64,000 bases of DNA from Thiocapsa sp. (GTDB lineage Bacteria; Pseudomonadota; Gammaproteobacteria; Chromatiales; Chromatiaceae), in NCBI RefSeq assembly GCF_018399035.1, contig NZ_CP073760.1:1488001-1552000 (forward strand), read 5' to 3'. This document shows, in pieces, positions 17,318 through 29,113 of the stretch. The notes below the pieces were generated by a model. That model searched no databases, was not told the origin of the DNA, and saw only the letters and a list, made by a program, of their open reading frames with translations. Both the position numbers and the translations under genes were made by a program. The first letter of the stretch is position 1, and the number at the start of each line of letters is the position of its first letter.

Positions 17318-18781
17318 TCACTCGGAAAAAGCCTGCCTGACAATCGCCTCGGCAGTCTCGATAACATCATCCGGCAAGCTCGGAAAGCTCGCGCGTTTAT
17401 TCCGCGAAAGTGTGCCGCCATTCCCCTGAATCATCCGCACCAAGCGGCCGATGTCCTTTTGCGGAAGATCGAATTGAGCATCGATGCGCCGCACCGCCTG
17501 ATCATAGCCGCTCAGATAGGCAAGCTCGCGAGGTATTTCCTCTTCGATGGCGACTTGGATCATCTTCGTCAAAAAGCGGACTTCCCGATCGGCACAGAAA
17601 TACCGATAGGGCGTCGGCCCGGGATCGTTGAGAATCTCCGGACCATCGTCATGGCGGCGGTAATCCCATAGCCGTGTCACCGGCTCGGAGAATCCCGTCA
17701 GCACGGCATGATACGCGGGGATGTTGTTCATGATCACCGCCGAAACCGGGACGATCAAATCCGCCGGGACCAGGCCGGAATGCGCCAACACATGATGAAT
17801 CAAAAAGCGGTGGAGGCGTCCATTGCCATCCATGAACGGATGCAGATAAACGAAGCCGAACGCCGCACAGGCGGCCTTGACCAGCGGATCGATACCCCGC
17901 TGGCGATCGTTGACGAAGGCTTCCCAACCCGCCAGGGTTTCGCGCAAACGTTCGGGCGGATGCGGAAAGAAGCTGATGCGTCCCGTACGGCTTTCCAACC
18001 AGTTTTGCTCGTTGCGGTAGCTCGACTCCTGACTGAAGACATCACGCACGGCAACGTTCTGGATCGCGACCAACCGGGCCTCGTCGATATCGGCCTGTTC
18101 CCCAACCCGGTGCAGCATCTGCACGAAGCGCGCCTCCTTGCTGGCGCTGGGCGTCTCGCGCTCGATCGCAAAGCTGCCGCGCGTCTCGGATAAATAGAGG
18201 TACTGCAAGGCGCGGTCATAGGTACCGTCGCTGCGCGCGCTGGCGGACAAGGCGTCAAGCCTGGCCAGCAAGGATGGCAGGACATCCGCATCCGGCGCCG
18301 CCGCTTTCGACACCATCGGGCAAAAACGGCGGTCACCCAGGGTGTTGTCGATCACCCGGTAACCAGCATGGCGCCGCGGGCGCGCAGCGGTGACATAGCG
18401 ATCCGATGGCAAGAGTTCGATATAGCGCGCGGACACCTGAATACCGGCATCCAGCGGGCAATCGTGGACCCATTCCCAGAGAAACCCGATGCGCCGGATG
18501 GACTCACCGTTGGGTATTTCCCGCAGCCGCAGCACGAGGGCTTCGCGGTCGATATGGCGAAGGGCGGCGGCGATCACTGCCAGGTCGATGCCCTCGTTGC
18601 GCAGCGCGAACTCAAGGTGCCCGAGCGGACTGTCCTCGAGCGCGACGTTGACCGGGAACCGGATCTCTGTCCCGGTAGCGACCCGCCGGTTGACAGCGGT
18701 GGACCGATAGGCAGGCGGACCGCTCTGCAGGGCAGGCAGCCGGTAGTGCTCGATCAGGTGCGCGTAACCAAGGCTCTGCAT
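17318..18781 (-). CDS. Fic domain protein (AMP transferase family)
   Basis: 487 residues. The Fic catalytic motif HPFMDGNGRLHR is at residues 314-325, complete with His, Asp, two Gly/Asn and Arg. Upstream, SFAIERE at 203-209 fits the inhibitory helix (S/T)xxxE of class II Fic proteins, whose Glu blocks ATP, so activity is likely self-restrained. The N-terminal 150 residues hold a partner or target-binding region, and the C-terminus contains a winged-helix-like part (QKDIGRLVRMIQGNGG). Probably AMPylates a cytoplasmic protein; target unknown. It stands alone, with repeats on both sides. Confidence 0.88.
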   Translation of the reverse strand: MQSLGYAHLIEHYRLPALQSGPPAYRSTAVNRRVATGTEIRFPVNVALEDSPLGHLEFALRNEGIDLAVIAAALRHIDREALVLRLREIPNGESIRRIGFLWEWVHDCPLDAGIQVSARYIELLPSDRYVTAARPRRHAGYRVIDNTLGDRRFCPMVSKAAAPDADVLPSLLARLDALSASARSDGTYDRALQYLYLSETRGSFAIERETPSASKEARFVQMLHRVGEQADIDEARLVAIQNVAVRDVFSQESSYRNEQNWLESRTGRISFFPHPPERLRETLAGWEAFVNDRQRGIDPLVKAACAAFGFVYLHPFMDGNGRLHRFLIHHVLAHSGLVPADLIVPVSAVIMNNIPAYHAVLTGFSEPVTRLWDYRRHDDGPEILNDPGPTPYRYFCADREVRFLTKMIQVAIEEEIPRELAYLSGYDQAVRRIDAQFDLPQKDIGRLVRMIQGNGGTLSRNKRASFPSLPDDVIETAEAIVRQAFSE

Positions 18782-18784
18782 CGG

Positions 18785-19599
18785 GATCTTGGGCGGGTGT
18801 GGCTCGAAAATGTCTCAGCGGAATCGAAATTGGTTCAGTTTCTACCAGAGAAAGTTTCGACCATCGAGAATCATCGCGCCACCCTTGCCAATACACCAAG
18901 GCGACCCGACAACGGTCGGGATTGAACACCCCGGCATCGCTCTCATCAGGACGACGGACCTCCCACCACTCAACCAGTCAATCCCCCTGCCCGCCCTGAT
19001 CCTTTAACCTTTGATCTTTAACCTGGCATCACCCGCCGTAATCCCGACGAAGGAATCTCCTCCGGCACCTGGAAGCTGCAACTCCAAGTCCGACCCGAAA
19101 ACGCTCGGCGCGCCCCTGGACGACGTCAGGAACAACTGAGCGCTCCCGGGTTCCTGGACGACCCGTGCGTACATGCCCTGCTCTTAGACCCCGGCGGAGT
19201 CTCGACATCAGGCCGTTACGATGCCGAAACTGTTGCCTTCCGGTGTTCCGAATACGTCGGCTCCGCTGGATTCAGTGACGGGGCTCCATCACACGGCATG
19301 CACGCCCCCTGTGTACGCTTTGCAGGCGGGATCGCTCCCGCACCACGCAACACTCGGTTCCGGTGGATGGCCACTCCTTACCGGCTCGGGACTTGCACCC
19401 GGTGGGTCGCAAAAAGGAGTTTCCGATTTGCTTATCCGTTCGCTATCTTCCTCTCCTTCCGGGCTTTGCCTGGCGCAACGGTCTTACGAGCGAGGCCGTC
19501 TGACTTCAGGGGGGCGTCGGGCTGAAGCCCGACCCACAACGGGGCTGAAGCCCGAGCCGGGGTGGGTCGGACTTGCGTCCGACGGGGGCCTGCGAATCG
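18785..19599. other. gene-poor stretch, origin unclear
   Basis: Short broken frames only. 19210-19460 has a patchwork of small hairpins and ends at GGACTTGCACCCGGTGGGTC; it could be an old structured-RNA or intron remnant but I cannot support that. 19500-19570 holds GGGCTGAAGCCCGAC-type palindromes, including a tandem pair. Confidence 0.4.
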
Positions 19600-19672
19600 A
19601 CACGTTCAGCATCGCCCAAGTCTCCTTCGCGGTCAGTTCGCGAAATCGCTCGAAAAACCAAAACTCCAGGTG
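19600..19672 (-). pseudogene. DUF2887 fragment
   Basis: The antisense reading LEFWFFERFRELTAKETWAML matches part of the DUF2887 gene at 42021-42847. Only about 24 codons, directly abutting the ABC permease stop at 19673. Confidence 0.65.
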
Positions 19673-20548
19673 TCAGGCACTCATGCGCTCGATGAGGATC
19701 GGCATCGCGAGGCGGTAGATGACCCAGACGACGAGCAGCAGCGCGAAGGCGAGGACATTCACGACGACGAACGCGACAAGGTGCTCGGGCGATACGCCGG
19801 TCAACCAGTCGCGCGCGGTCAGGATGATCGGCGAGAGCGGATTGAGGCTGAAGAGGGTCGCGGCAATGCCCTCTTTCGGCATGGGAAAGACGACCGGTGT
19901 CAGGTACATGACGAACTGCATCAGCAAGGGCAGGGCCCGGCCGATGTCGGTGTAGAGCATGCCGACCGGCGTGATGAGCAGACCGATGGCGGTGCCGATC
20001 AGGATCAAGGAGAACAGGGCGATCGGGAACAGCAGCAGGTTCCAGCCGAGCTCGACACCGAAGAACGGCAGGACGGCGAGCAAGAGAGCAATCTTGATGC
20101 CGGCGTTGAACAGGGTCTTATAAATGCCGGAGAGGATCAGGGCTTCGCGGGGGAAGTTGAGCTTCGCGAGCATGCCGCGGGCGGCATTGGTCTGCCCCAG
20201 CGGGGCGTTCATGGCCTCCATGAAGATGGCCCACAACATGGTGCCGGTGAAGACGTAGACCGGATAAGGCAAGGCGGTCTCGCCGACCTTGACGATGCCG
20301 GTGCCGCTGAGAAAGACCCAGGTCAAGGTGTTGGCCAGCGGCATGATGAAGGCCCAGAGGATGCCGAGAAAGGCTTGGCGGTACTGGGCGCTGATGTCGC
20401 GCACGGACAGCCGCCAGGCGAGCTCGCGGCTGGCGAGGAGGTCGCGGAGCATGTCCCTGATCATCTTCGCCGGGCTGGCGAGGGAGGATTCCGGGGTGTA
20501 GACGGTGACGGGCAAGGCGTGCGCGTCGCTGTGATCGGGGTGCGGCAT
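19673..20548 (-). CDS. ABC-2 type polysaccharide export permease (Wzm-like)
   Basis: Inner-membrane permease of an ABC exporter for O-antigen or capsule polymer. ATG 20548 (MPHPDHSD) is preferred over an in-frame TTG 12 bases upstream. After a cytoplasmic N-terminus containing RELAWRLSVRDISAQYRQAF, six hydrophobic segments follow (GILWAFIMPLANTLTWVFL, VYVFTGTMLWAIFMEAM, IKIALLLAVLPFFGV, LLLFPIALFSLILIGTAIG, LPLLMQFVMYLTPVVFP, AFVVVNVLAFALLLVVWVIY), the ABC2_membrane plan. The ATPase partner (Wzt) should follow but is absent; downstream there is only a DUF2887 fragment, so the operon is probably truncated. Confidence 0.88.
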   Translation of the reverse strand: MPHPDHSDAHALPVTVYTPESSLASPAKMIRDMLRDLLASRELAWRLSVRDISAQYRQAFLGILWAFIMPLANTLTWVFLSGTGIVKVGETALPYPVYVFTGTMLWAIFMEAMNAPLGQTNAARGMLAKLNFPREALILSGIYKTLFNAGIKIALLLAVLPFFGVELGWNLLLFPIALFSLILIGTAIGLLITPVGMLYTDIGRALPLLMQFVMYLTPVVFPMPKEGIAATLFSLNPLSPIILTARDWLTGVSPEHLVAFVVVNVLAFALLLVVWVIYRLAMPILIERMSA

Positions 20549-20757
20549 CTTGGTGTTCAAGGGCGAGAGGATCCTACTGGGTTGTTCGGGGCTTGGTCAC
20601 GGGCCTCGGGGCCTCGGGTGACCGGCGCCTTGGCGGTTTGACGGCGGCGGCGATGTCCGCGGCAGGGCGTCGCGCGGATGCCGTCGAGGTCGGCATGGCC
20701 GGGCCGTCGGCCGAGCCCGCGGCGGGGCCGAGGGGACCGGGCGGGTTGCGTCGTGGA

Positions 20758-21108
20758 TCAGGTCTTGGGGGTGGCATCGGTGGTTTGTCCGTGCGACGCC
20801 GCTTCCGCGGTCAGTTGCTCGATCTCGACCTCGAGGGCTTCGTATTCGGCGCGTTTGCGCTGCAGGAAGCGCGCGGTGATGCGGGCCTTGGCCTCGATAC
20901 CCTGCGGGGTGAGCAGATAGGCGTAGGCGCGCTTGTTGTCGCTTCTGCGGAAGTTCTGCACCTTCACCCAGCCTTGGTCGATGAGGGCGCGCATGCAGAA
21001 GTTGGTGCTGCCCAGGCTGATGCCGAGCGCCTTCGCCAGATCGCGCTGGGTGCCGTCGGGGTGCGCCTCGAGCTGCTTGAGGACGCGGTAGTGGAGGTCG
21101 TCGGTCAT
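20758..21108 (-). CDS. EPS-associated MarR family regulator
   Basis: 116 residues from ATG 21108 (MTDDLHYRVLKQLEAHPDGT). A winged helix of MarR type: QRDLAKALGISLGSTNFCMR is the helix-turn-helix, DQGWVKVQNFRRSDNKRAYA the wing, followed by a C-terminal helix rich in Glu and Arg. It belongs to the family of small MarR proteins found in exopolysaccharide loci of proteobacteria. It lies 210 bases upstream of the export permease, so it probably controls it. A paralogue is at 47671-48000, a fragment at 14892-15015. Confidence 0.88.
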   Translation of the reverse strand: MTDDLHYRVLKQLEAHPDGTQRDLAKALGISLGSTNFCMRALIDQGWVKVQNFRRSDNKRAYAYLLTPQGIEAKARITARFLQRKRAEYEALEVEIEQLTAEAASHGQTTDATPKT

Positions 21109-21289
21109 GGCGGTGTGCGTCGATGGTGCCGGGTTCGACCGTGGGCGTCGGGTTCGGGACGCGGAGCGTCGGGGCGACACTCCCACGCGGAGCGTGGGAG
21201 CGAGTGCCGGGGTTCGCAGCGTGGGAGCGAGAGCGCCACCCGCGGGGGCCTCGTTCGACGGTCAGGGAAGGGCCTAGGGCGGCGCTTCG

Positions 21290-21480
21290 GGAACGCTACC
21301 GCCCTACCCTGTCGTTTTCGGGGTATGGGCGGAGGGGTAAATTGTTCAGGCGTTGTACGGCGGCGGTAGGTTAGCCGGTTGGGGGCGATGGGGCAAGGGC
21401 GAACCGGTGTGCAGACGCCGATGCTGTTTTGGAGCATGAGTTTGACCAGGGTGTTGCCGCTTCGCGGCTTGCGTCCCGGT
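21290..21480. other. non-coding block with tviB remnant
   Basis: Holds GCTACCGCCCTACCCTGTCG and a TTGTTCAGGCGTTGTAC segment, shared with 15066-15140. At about 21410-21470 is a small antisense tviB fragment (VKLMLQNSIGVCTP). No complete gene. Confidence 0.55.
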
Positions 21481-21524
21481 CCTTCAGTGACGATTCCGAA
21501 ACAAGGCGAACGCCTTGATGAACA

Positions 21525-21665
21525 CGTAGGATGGGTAGAGCGTCGGCGAAACCCATCCTCCAAACCGCCGCGTTGCCGGGTTTCTGTCCGATGCGCTTGG
21601 CGCGGGCTGGATGGGTTTCGCTTCGCTCTACCCATCCTACGTGTTTCGCTTCGCTCTACCCATCC
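21525..21665. repeat. GTAGGATGGGTAGAGC inverted repeat
   Basis: Left arm CGTAGGATGGGTAGAGCGTC and right arm GCTCTACCCATCCTACGTG about 80 bases apart, then a further copy of the right arm. Typical dispersed palindromic repeat. Confidence 0.75.
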
Positions 21666-21695
21666 TTCGGGTTTCGGTTGTTTCTGAATCGTTCC

Positions 21696-23093
<1,398 letters not shown>

Positions 23094-23097
23094 GTGG

Positions 23098-23180
23098 GTT
23101 CGGGGTTCGGGGTTCGGGGTTCGGGGTTCGGGGTTCGGGGTTCGGGGTTCGGGGTTCGGGGTTCGGGGTTCGGGGTTCGG
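23098..23180. repeat. heptamer repeat (TTCGGGG)n before tviB copy 1
   Basis: About eleven perfect 7-bp units starting five bases upstream of the tviB ATG (23093). The same heptamer stands before each other tviB copy: 29070-29099, 43196-43232, 50650-50678. Confidence 0.9.
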
Positions 23181-23185
23181 CGGTG

Positions 23186-24004
23186 GGCAAGTGTAGGGGC
23201 GACTTCAGTCGCCCATAAATTTCGGTACGGACGTCTCGGGGCGACTGAAGTCGCCCCTACCCCTCTTCGACCTCGGCGCGGACGTCTCGGGAGCGTGTAG
23301 GGGCGACTTCAGTCGCCCATAAATTTCGGTACGGACGTCTCGGGGCGACTGAAGTCGCCCCTACCCCGCTTCGACCTCGGTGCGGGTGTCTCGTGAGTGT
23401 GGGGCGACTTCAGTCGCCCATAAATCTCGGCGCGGGCGTCTCGGGGCGACTGAAGTCGCCCCTACCCCTCTTCGACCTCGGCGCGGACGTCTCGGGAGCG
23501 TGTAGGGGCGACTTCAGTCGCCCATAAATTTCGGTACGGACGTCTCGGGGCGACTGAAGTCGCCCCTACCCCTCTTCGACCTCGGCGCGGACGTCTCGGG
23601 AGCGTGTAGGGGCGACTTCAGTCGCCCGTAAATCTCGGCGCGGACGTCTCGGGGCGACTGAAGTCGCCCCTACCCTCTTCGACCTCGGCGCGGACGTCTC
23701 GGGAGCGTGTAGGGGCGACTTCAGTCGCCCGTAAATCTCGGTACGGACGTCTCGGGGCGACTGAAGTCGCCCCTACCCCTCTTCGACCTCGGCGCGGGTG
23801 TCTCGTGAGTGTGGGGCGACTTCAGTCGCCCGTAAATCTCGGCGCGGACGTCTCGGGGCGACTGAAGTCGCCCCTACCCCGCTTCGACCTCGGTGCGGGT
23901 GTCTCGTGAGTGTGGGGCGACTTCAGTCGCTCATAAATCTCGGCGCGGGCGTCTCGGGGCGACTGAAGTCGCCCCTACGTCGCCCCTACGTCGCCTCTAT
24001 GTGT
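23186..24004. repeat. array of GCGACTGAAGTCGC palindromes, 104-bp units
   Basis: Around sixteen palindromes GCGACTTCAGTCGC/GCGACTGAAGTCGC, alternating in two spacer types (CATAAATCTCGG... and CCTCTTCGACCTCGG...). The period for a pair is about 104 bp, e.g. 23191 to 23295. The right edge runs into TTCTTCGGGAATCACCTTA, the end of MITE family B. Confidence 0.9.
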
Positions 24005-24030
24005 TGTTTGATGCTTCTTCGGGAATCACC

Positions 24031-24747
24031 TTAGTCCCGGTAGCCGGAATGGGTGTCTTCGGGATCGTCGAGCAGGCTCCTCGGGTCGTGATCGCACAGT
24101 TTGATCGACAATCGGGTGATGCTGAACGGGTCCACGGGATCGCTGTGGATGAAGAAGCGGGCGACCAGGCTCACATGCCGGGGCGCTTTGCACCGGCCGG
24201 CGGTCAAGCCCATCTCGTTGCGACGTGTCCGTTGGGTGAGGTGTTGGAGCCACTTCAGCACGGACCAAGTCCGGGCGAAGTGGCTCCAGGGTCGCACGAA
24301 CCGCCCGGTCGCGACGTAGAAGAGCACTTGGTCGAGGATCGGATCGACGTGCCGGCGCGGCTGGAATCCATGCGCGTCCATCGCCTCCGCGACGGTACGT
24401 CGAAGCGGCTCCTCCGGGGCCGGGGCACGAAACCGTTCCCCTTCCGGGTCGTCGTCGACGACCGGGGCGTCTTCATGGGCACGCAGAATGAGAAACAGAA
24501 AGGCCGCAACCGAGAACCCGCGCGGGAGCAAGCCGTAGAGCGTCCCGAGCTGCTCGCGCAGCAGGTCGTCGAGCCATTCGACGGGCAAACGCCCGTGATT
24601 GCGTGCGATCCGATCTCGGAGCAGTGCGCACTCCTGGACGGCATGCTCGGGAAAGGCATCGCACGGCTTGTAAACGGCGAGCGCCAAGGAGCGCGCCCGT
24701 GTGTTCGGGTCGACGACGTAGTATTCGTACCAGCCGCTGGTGAGCAT
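24031..24747 (-). CDS. unknown protein family (GWYEYYVVD), longest copy
   Basis: 238 residues from ATG 24747: MLTSGWYEYYVVDPNTRARS, YGLLPRGFSVAAFLFLILRA, APEEPLRRTVAEAMDAHGFQ, VLFYVATGRFVRPWSHFART, ending DDPEDTHSGYRD. I do not recognise a domain; one mildly hydrophobic stretch but no clear membrane anchor. The frame is open upstream without another good start. Its TAA is inside the end of MITE B. Five more copies exist (30577, 32053, 38683, 44047, 53842), all truncated or interrupted, always between a palindrome array or MITE B and the MNRHQKQKHG repeat. So it travels as part of a duplicated cassette; this is the only copy that could be functional. Confidence 0.6.
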   Translation of the reverse strand: MLTSGWYEYYVVDPNTRARSLALAVYKPCDAFPEHAVQECALLRDRIARNHGRLPVEWLDDLLREQLGTLYGLLPRGFSVAAFLFLILRAHEDAPVVDDDPEGERFRAPAPEEPLRRTVAEAMDAHGFQPRRHVDPILDQVLFYVATGRFVRPWSHFARTWSVLKWLQHLTQRTRRNEMGLTAGRCKAPRHVSLVARFFIHSDPVDPFSITRLSIKLCDHDPRSLLDDPEDTHSGYRD

Positions 24748-24979
24748 GTTCTGGTCGGATTGGTCTCGGGCGGCGCATCCGGTCCGGTTGAGGGGGTCCG
24801 CGTTTCACGGTTGACTGCGCTCGAGCGGCTCGAAACGTCGGACAGGGTTCCGGTTTTCATGCGTCGTCGGCCAGATCTTCCGGCGTGGTGCCGAGAGGCG
24901 AAACACTCGAGGGGCGTGCGAGAGCAACAACAGGTAGGGCTCGGGGTTAGACCGGGTGCCTTTGCGGCCGCCCAACCGG

Positions 24980-25200
24980 CGTCGGGAGCCTAACCGCGCG
25001 ACCCGTAAACGTCGTCTTCGGGCACGCTACCGCCCTACCCTGTCATGAATAGGCATCAAAAACAAAAGCATGGCAAAATTGCATTGTCTTTCGGCGTCAA
25101 CCGGAAGACCGGCGCATCCTATATCAGAGATTCCGCGGCAACAAGGATCGAGCGCTCCGATCGAGACGCCCACGCATTCACCGGGGCCGGGCGTCGGACG
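24980..25200. repeat. 388-bp family repeat, short form
   Basis: CGCTACCGCCCTACCCTGTC followed by ATGAATAGGCATCAAAAACA. It reads MNRHQKQKHGKIALSFGVNR in one frame, but substitutions among copies are not biased to third positions, so I treat it as non-coding. Short forms end near GATCGAGCGC and then join a GACGCGGAGCGTC hairpin cluster. Confidence 0.65.
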
Positions 25201-25334
25201 CGGAGCGTCCACAAGACACTCCCACGCAGAGCGTGGGAGCGAGCTAGAGGCCGATCGGCCGTTTCCGAATGTGCGACGGGTGACCTGACCCCGGACTCCG
25301 CACGTCCCCGGTTTCTCGGTTTCTGCACATGGAC

Positions 25335-26450
25335 CTAGTGTTCGTCTCCGGCACTCATGCTCCGCACGGCCTGCAACCAATGGCTTCCGTCGGGACTGAT
25401 GAGCAGTTGGTCGCCGAGGTCTTCCAACGTTTGGAGGTCGGCGATGCGCGCCAGCAACGGTTCGGTCTGCTCGGCGATCGTCAATCCAAAACGACGGCGT
25501 ACCTGACGGACCAGGATGTGGCGGGTCGCCTCGCGACCTTGCTCAATGCCTTGCTCAATGCCTTGCTCCAAGCCTTGCTCCAAGCCTTGCTCCAAGCCTT
25601 GCTCCAAGCCTTGCTCCAAACCTTTCTCCAAGCCTTGCTGCATCCCTTCTCGTTTCCACTGATCGGTCCAGGTTTCCAGATTCTCGGCCAACATGTGATA
25701 CACCTCGCTCAGTTCACCAAGGGGTGGCAGTTGCACGCCGGGCAGGCGCTTGGGCAGGAAGACGCGACCGAACCAGACCGCGAAGTCTCGGCGCAGGCCG
25801 GTCTGTTCCGGTGCCTTGAGCCAGTCGAGCACGGCGTGCACGATGCCCATCGCCTCGACCGCCCCGCGGCTGGCCTCGAGCCGAAACAGGGCCGCACTGA
25901 GGTTGCGCTCGGGCAGGGGTCCGGCGTTGGCGATGCGCTGCTCGTCGAGCAGCAGGTAAGCCTGTCGCGGGCGATAGCACTCGAGCAGCGGCGGCGCCGG
26001 CTCGATGAGCGGCTCCAGCGTCTCGGCAGCACGCCAGGGCGTGACACCATTGTAGAGCACCACGGGGAGGACCGGGGGTAGACGCCCTGCGGCACTCAGG
26101 GTCCCGGCGCGAATGAGATCCTGGTAGAGCAGCCCGAGGTAGGTCTGGATGCGCACGGCCATCCAGGGATCGACGGTGGATTGGAATTCCAGCAACAGGT
26201 AGATGTAAAGCCAGTCGGGGCCCCAGCGCAGGCGCCAGACGATGTCGTCGGCGCGGTCGCGTAGGTCGTCGGTCACGTAGCTCCCGCTGCAGCGCTCGAG
26301 GGTCTCGAGGTCGAGCGCTTGGACCCAATCGCCGGGCACGAAGCCGCGCAGCAGGTCGCGCACCATGGCGGCGTGACCGTAGAGCAGTTTGTAGCCGCTG
26401 TCGTGGGTGGGGCCGCGCCGCTGTGTCTTGGATGTCTTCGGTGTCTTCAT
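25335..26450 (-). CDS. Rpn/YhgA-like PD-(D/E)XK nuclease, copy A
   Basis: 371 residues from ATG 26450 (MKTPKTSKTQRRGPTHDSGY). Transposase_31/Rpn family, recombination-promoting DNA endonucleases. HDSGYKLLYGHAAMVRDLL, the acidic RADDIVWRLRWG, and LLLEFQSTVDPWMAVRIQTY carry the D...ExQ variant of the PD-(D/E)XK site; the variable domain follows (GVTPWRAAETLEPLIEPAPP). Near residue 290 is the tetrapeptide repeat: MQQG, LEKG, five LEQG, two IEQG, then REATRHILVRQV. The repeat is coded by 12-bp units and is probably a coiled-coil spacer. The 5' flank is a hairpin-rich block shared by all copies. Confidence 0.88.
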   Translation of the reverse strand: MKTPKTSKTQRRGPTHDSGYKLLYGHAAMVRDLLRGFVPGDWVQALDLETLERCSGSYVTDDLRDRADDIVWRLRWGPDWLYIYLLLEFQSTVDPWMAVRIQTYLGLLYQDLIRAGTLSAAGRLPPVLPVVLYNGVTPWRAAETLEPLIEPAPPLLECYRPRQAYLLLDEQRIANAGPLPERNLSAALFRLEASRGAVEAMGIVHAVLDWLKAPEQTGLRRDFAVWFGRVFLPKRLPGVQLPPLGELSEVYHMLAENLETWTDQWKREGMQQGLEKGLEQGLEQGLEQGLEQGLEQGIEQGIEQGREATRHILVRQVRRRFGLTIAEQTEPLLARIADLQTLEDLGDQLLISPDGSHWLQAVRSMSAGDEH

Positions 26451-26779
26451 AGGGCTGATCGATTTCCCTCGCTGTTCTCTCGTTCCCTCGCCCCCGCAAC
26501 GCTCTGCTTTGCGCCTCTGCTCTCGGGAAGCGGAGCTTCCAGTACCGGGTTCCCAAGCGGAGCTTGGGAACCAGCTCAACGGCGCTGGAGGCGCCCCATC
26601 ACCTTCGATACGTTCAGCGCGTAACTCGCTCCCACGCTCCGCGTGGGAGTGTAGCCCCGACGCTCCGCGTCGAACCCCGCAGGCGGGGAAACCGCATCCG
26701 ATCGAGACGCCCACGCATTCACCGGACGTCGGACGCGGAGCGTCCACAAGACACTCCCACGCAGAGCGTGGGAGCGAGC
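26451..26779. repeat. hairpin block upstream of Rpn genes
   Basis: Contains TCGGGAAGCGGAGCTTCC, GGGTTCCCAAGCGGAGCTTG and CTCCCACGCTCCGCGTGGG palindromes. The part next to the gene (26451-26575) recurs 5' of every complete Rpn copy (near 38100, 45980, 57705, 59352, 60890, 62655), so it could hold the shared promoter. No gene. Confidence 0.7.
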
Positions 26780-26848
26780 TAGTGACCTTGGCGGCTTCGG
26801 CGACGCGGATGCTGCTGGCCGGGTGGGTGCCGGCGGTGATGATCGTCA
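26780..26848 (-). pseudogene. tviB fragment
   Basis: The antisense reading includes [17 protein letters not shown] of the UDP-sugar dehydrogenase; identical to 49851-49905 over most of its length. Both borders are abrupt. Confidence 0.75.
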
Positions 26849-26860
26849 GGCCCTTGGCGT

Positions 26861-27060
26861 CGTGTCGAGCTCAGCCGACAGTTGGTTCGCGCGGGCTGCG
26901 ATTTGCTCGATGCTCAAATCGGGCAAGCCTTTTGGCGCCACGTCGTGTAATCGAACCTTTCTCGGTTGATGGAGACCACAAATCGCTCGGCTTCGACCAA
27001 ACCGAGCGCGTCAATGAGAGCTCGCATGCCCCGCAGGCGGATTTCAGTTTCCGTTGTCAT
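26861..27060 (-). pseudogene. small partner of the PIN gene, frameshifted
   Basis: Starts MTTETEIRLRGMRALIDALG and continues FVVSINRERFDYTTWRQ. One base is then missing relative to the intact copy at 48427-48642 (CCTTTTGGC versus CCTGTTTGGC), so the last third is out of frame. Its start overlaps the PIN gene by 17 bases. Confidence 0.65.
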
Positions 27061-27496
27061 ACCAGTGCTCCAACATGGCGAGAGCCTCTCCGGGCGGGAT
27101 TACCTTCAGGACCTCCGATGGCGACATTTTCTTGAGGATCCGGTCGTCCGTCGTGACGAACAGGTCCGCACCGCCCGCCATCGCGGAGGCGACATGCAGG
27201 GCATCGTATCGGCCAAGCCCGCGTAATGAGAGCTCCTGTGCTTTCGCGATGATTGCCGAGTCCGCGATCACGATGGTGCAGGCCAACGACCGCCATTGCT
27301 GGATAGCCAGGCGATGTTCATCGTAGGGGTTGTTCGCGTTCTCGAAGTCCAGCGTAGACGACCAGACTAAATCGCATTCGGACCGCTTCACTTTCTCCTG
27401 AATGAGGATCTTCGCTTCGGTTTCCAGGCGAATGCGCGTTTGGGTCTGATCGTCGTAGGGGCGATTGAAGCAACACAGGTCAAGGTAAAGACGCAT
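27044..27496 (-). CDS. PIN domain protein, VapC-like
   Basis: 150 residues. MRLYLDLCCFNRPYDDQTQT has the first Asp, the middle part has STLDFENANNPY, and LGRYDALHVASAMAGGADLF with TTDDRIL holds the other acidic residues of a PIN ribonuclease site. No antitoxin lies upstream; instead the small MTTETEI gene overlaps its 3' end by 17 bases, so the pair may be toxin first, antitoxin second. Because the small gene is frameshifted here, the module may be decaying. Confidence 0.75.
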   Translation of the reverse strand: MRLYLDLCCFNRPYDDQTQTRIRLETEAKILIQEKVKRSECDLVWSSTLDFENANNPYDEHRLAIQQWRSLACTIVIADSAIIAKAQELSLRGLGRYDALHVASAMAGGADLFVTTDDRILKKMSPSEVLKVIPPGEALAMLEHWYDNGN

Positions 27497-27609
27497 CAGC
27501 GTGATTTCATGGGCTTACGCGAATGGATAGGCGGCTTACCACGAAATCTACCGGTGAGGCGATCGCGTGGCACGACACAACCGATGATGATCGTTCTGTT
27601 TAATTTTGC

Positions 27610-29067
<1,458 letters not shown>

Positions 29068-29069
29068 GT

Positions 29070-29099
29070 GGGTTCGGGGTTCGGGGTTCGGGGTTCGGG
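29070..29099. repeat. heptamer repeat (TTCGGGG)n before tviB copy 2
   Basis: Four units between the tviC stop (29114) and the tviB ATG (29067). Confidence 0.85.
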
Positions 29100-29113
29100 C
29101 GGACGCTCGGGGG

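Noticed and set aside
19210..19460. Possible second group II intron remnant
   Set aside because: No domain V hairpin or GUGYG start could be identified.
23186..24004. CRISPR-like appearance of evenly spaced palindromes
   Set aside because: Spacers are themselves repeats of two types, units are in both orientations, and no cas gene is near.
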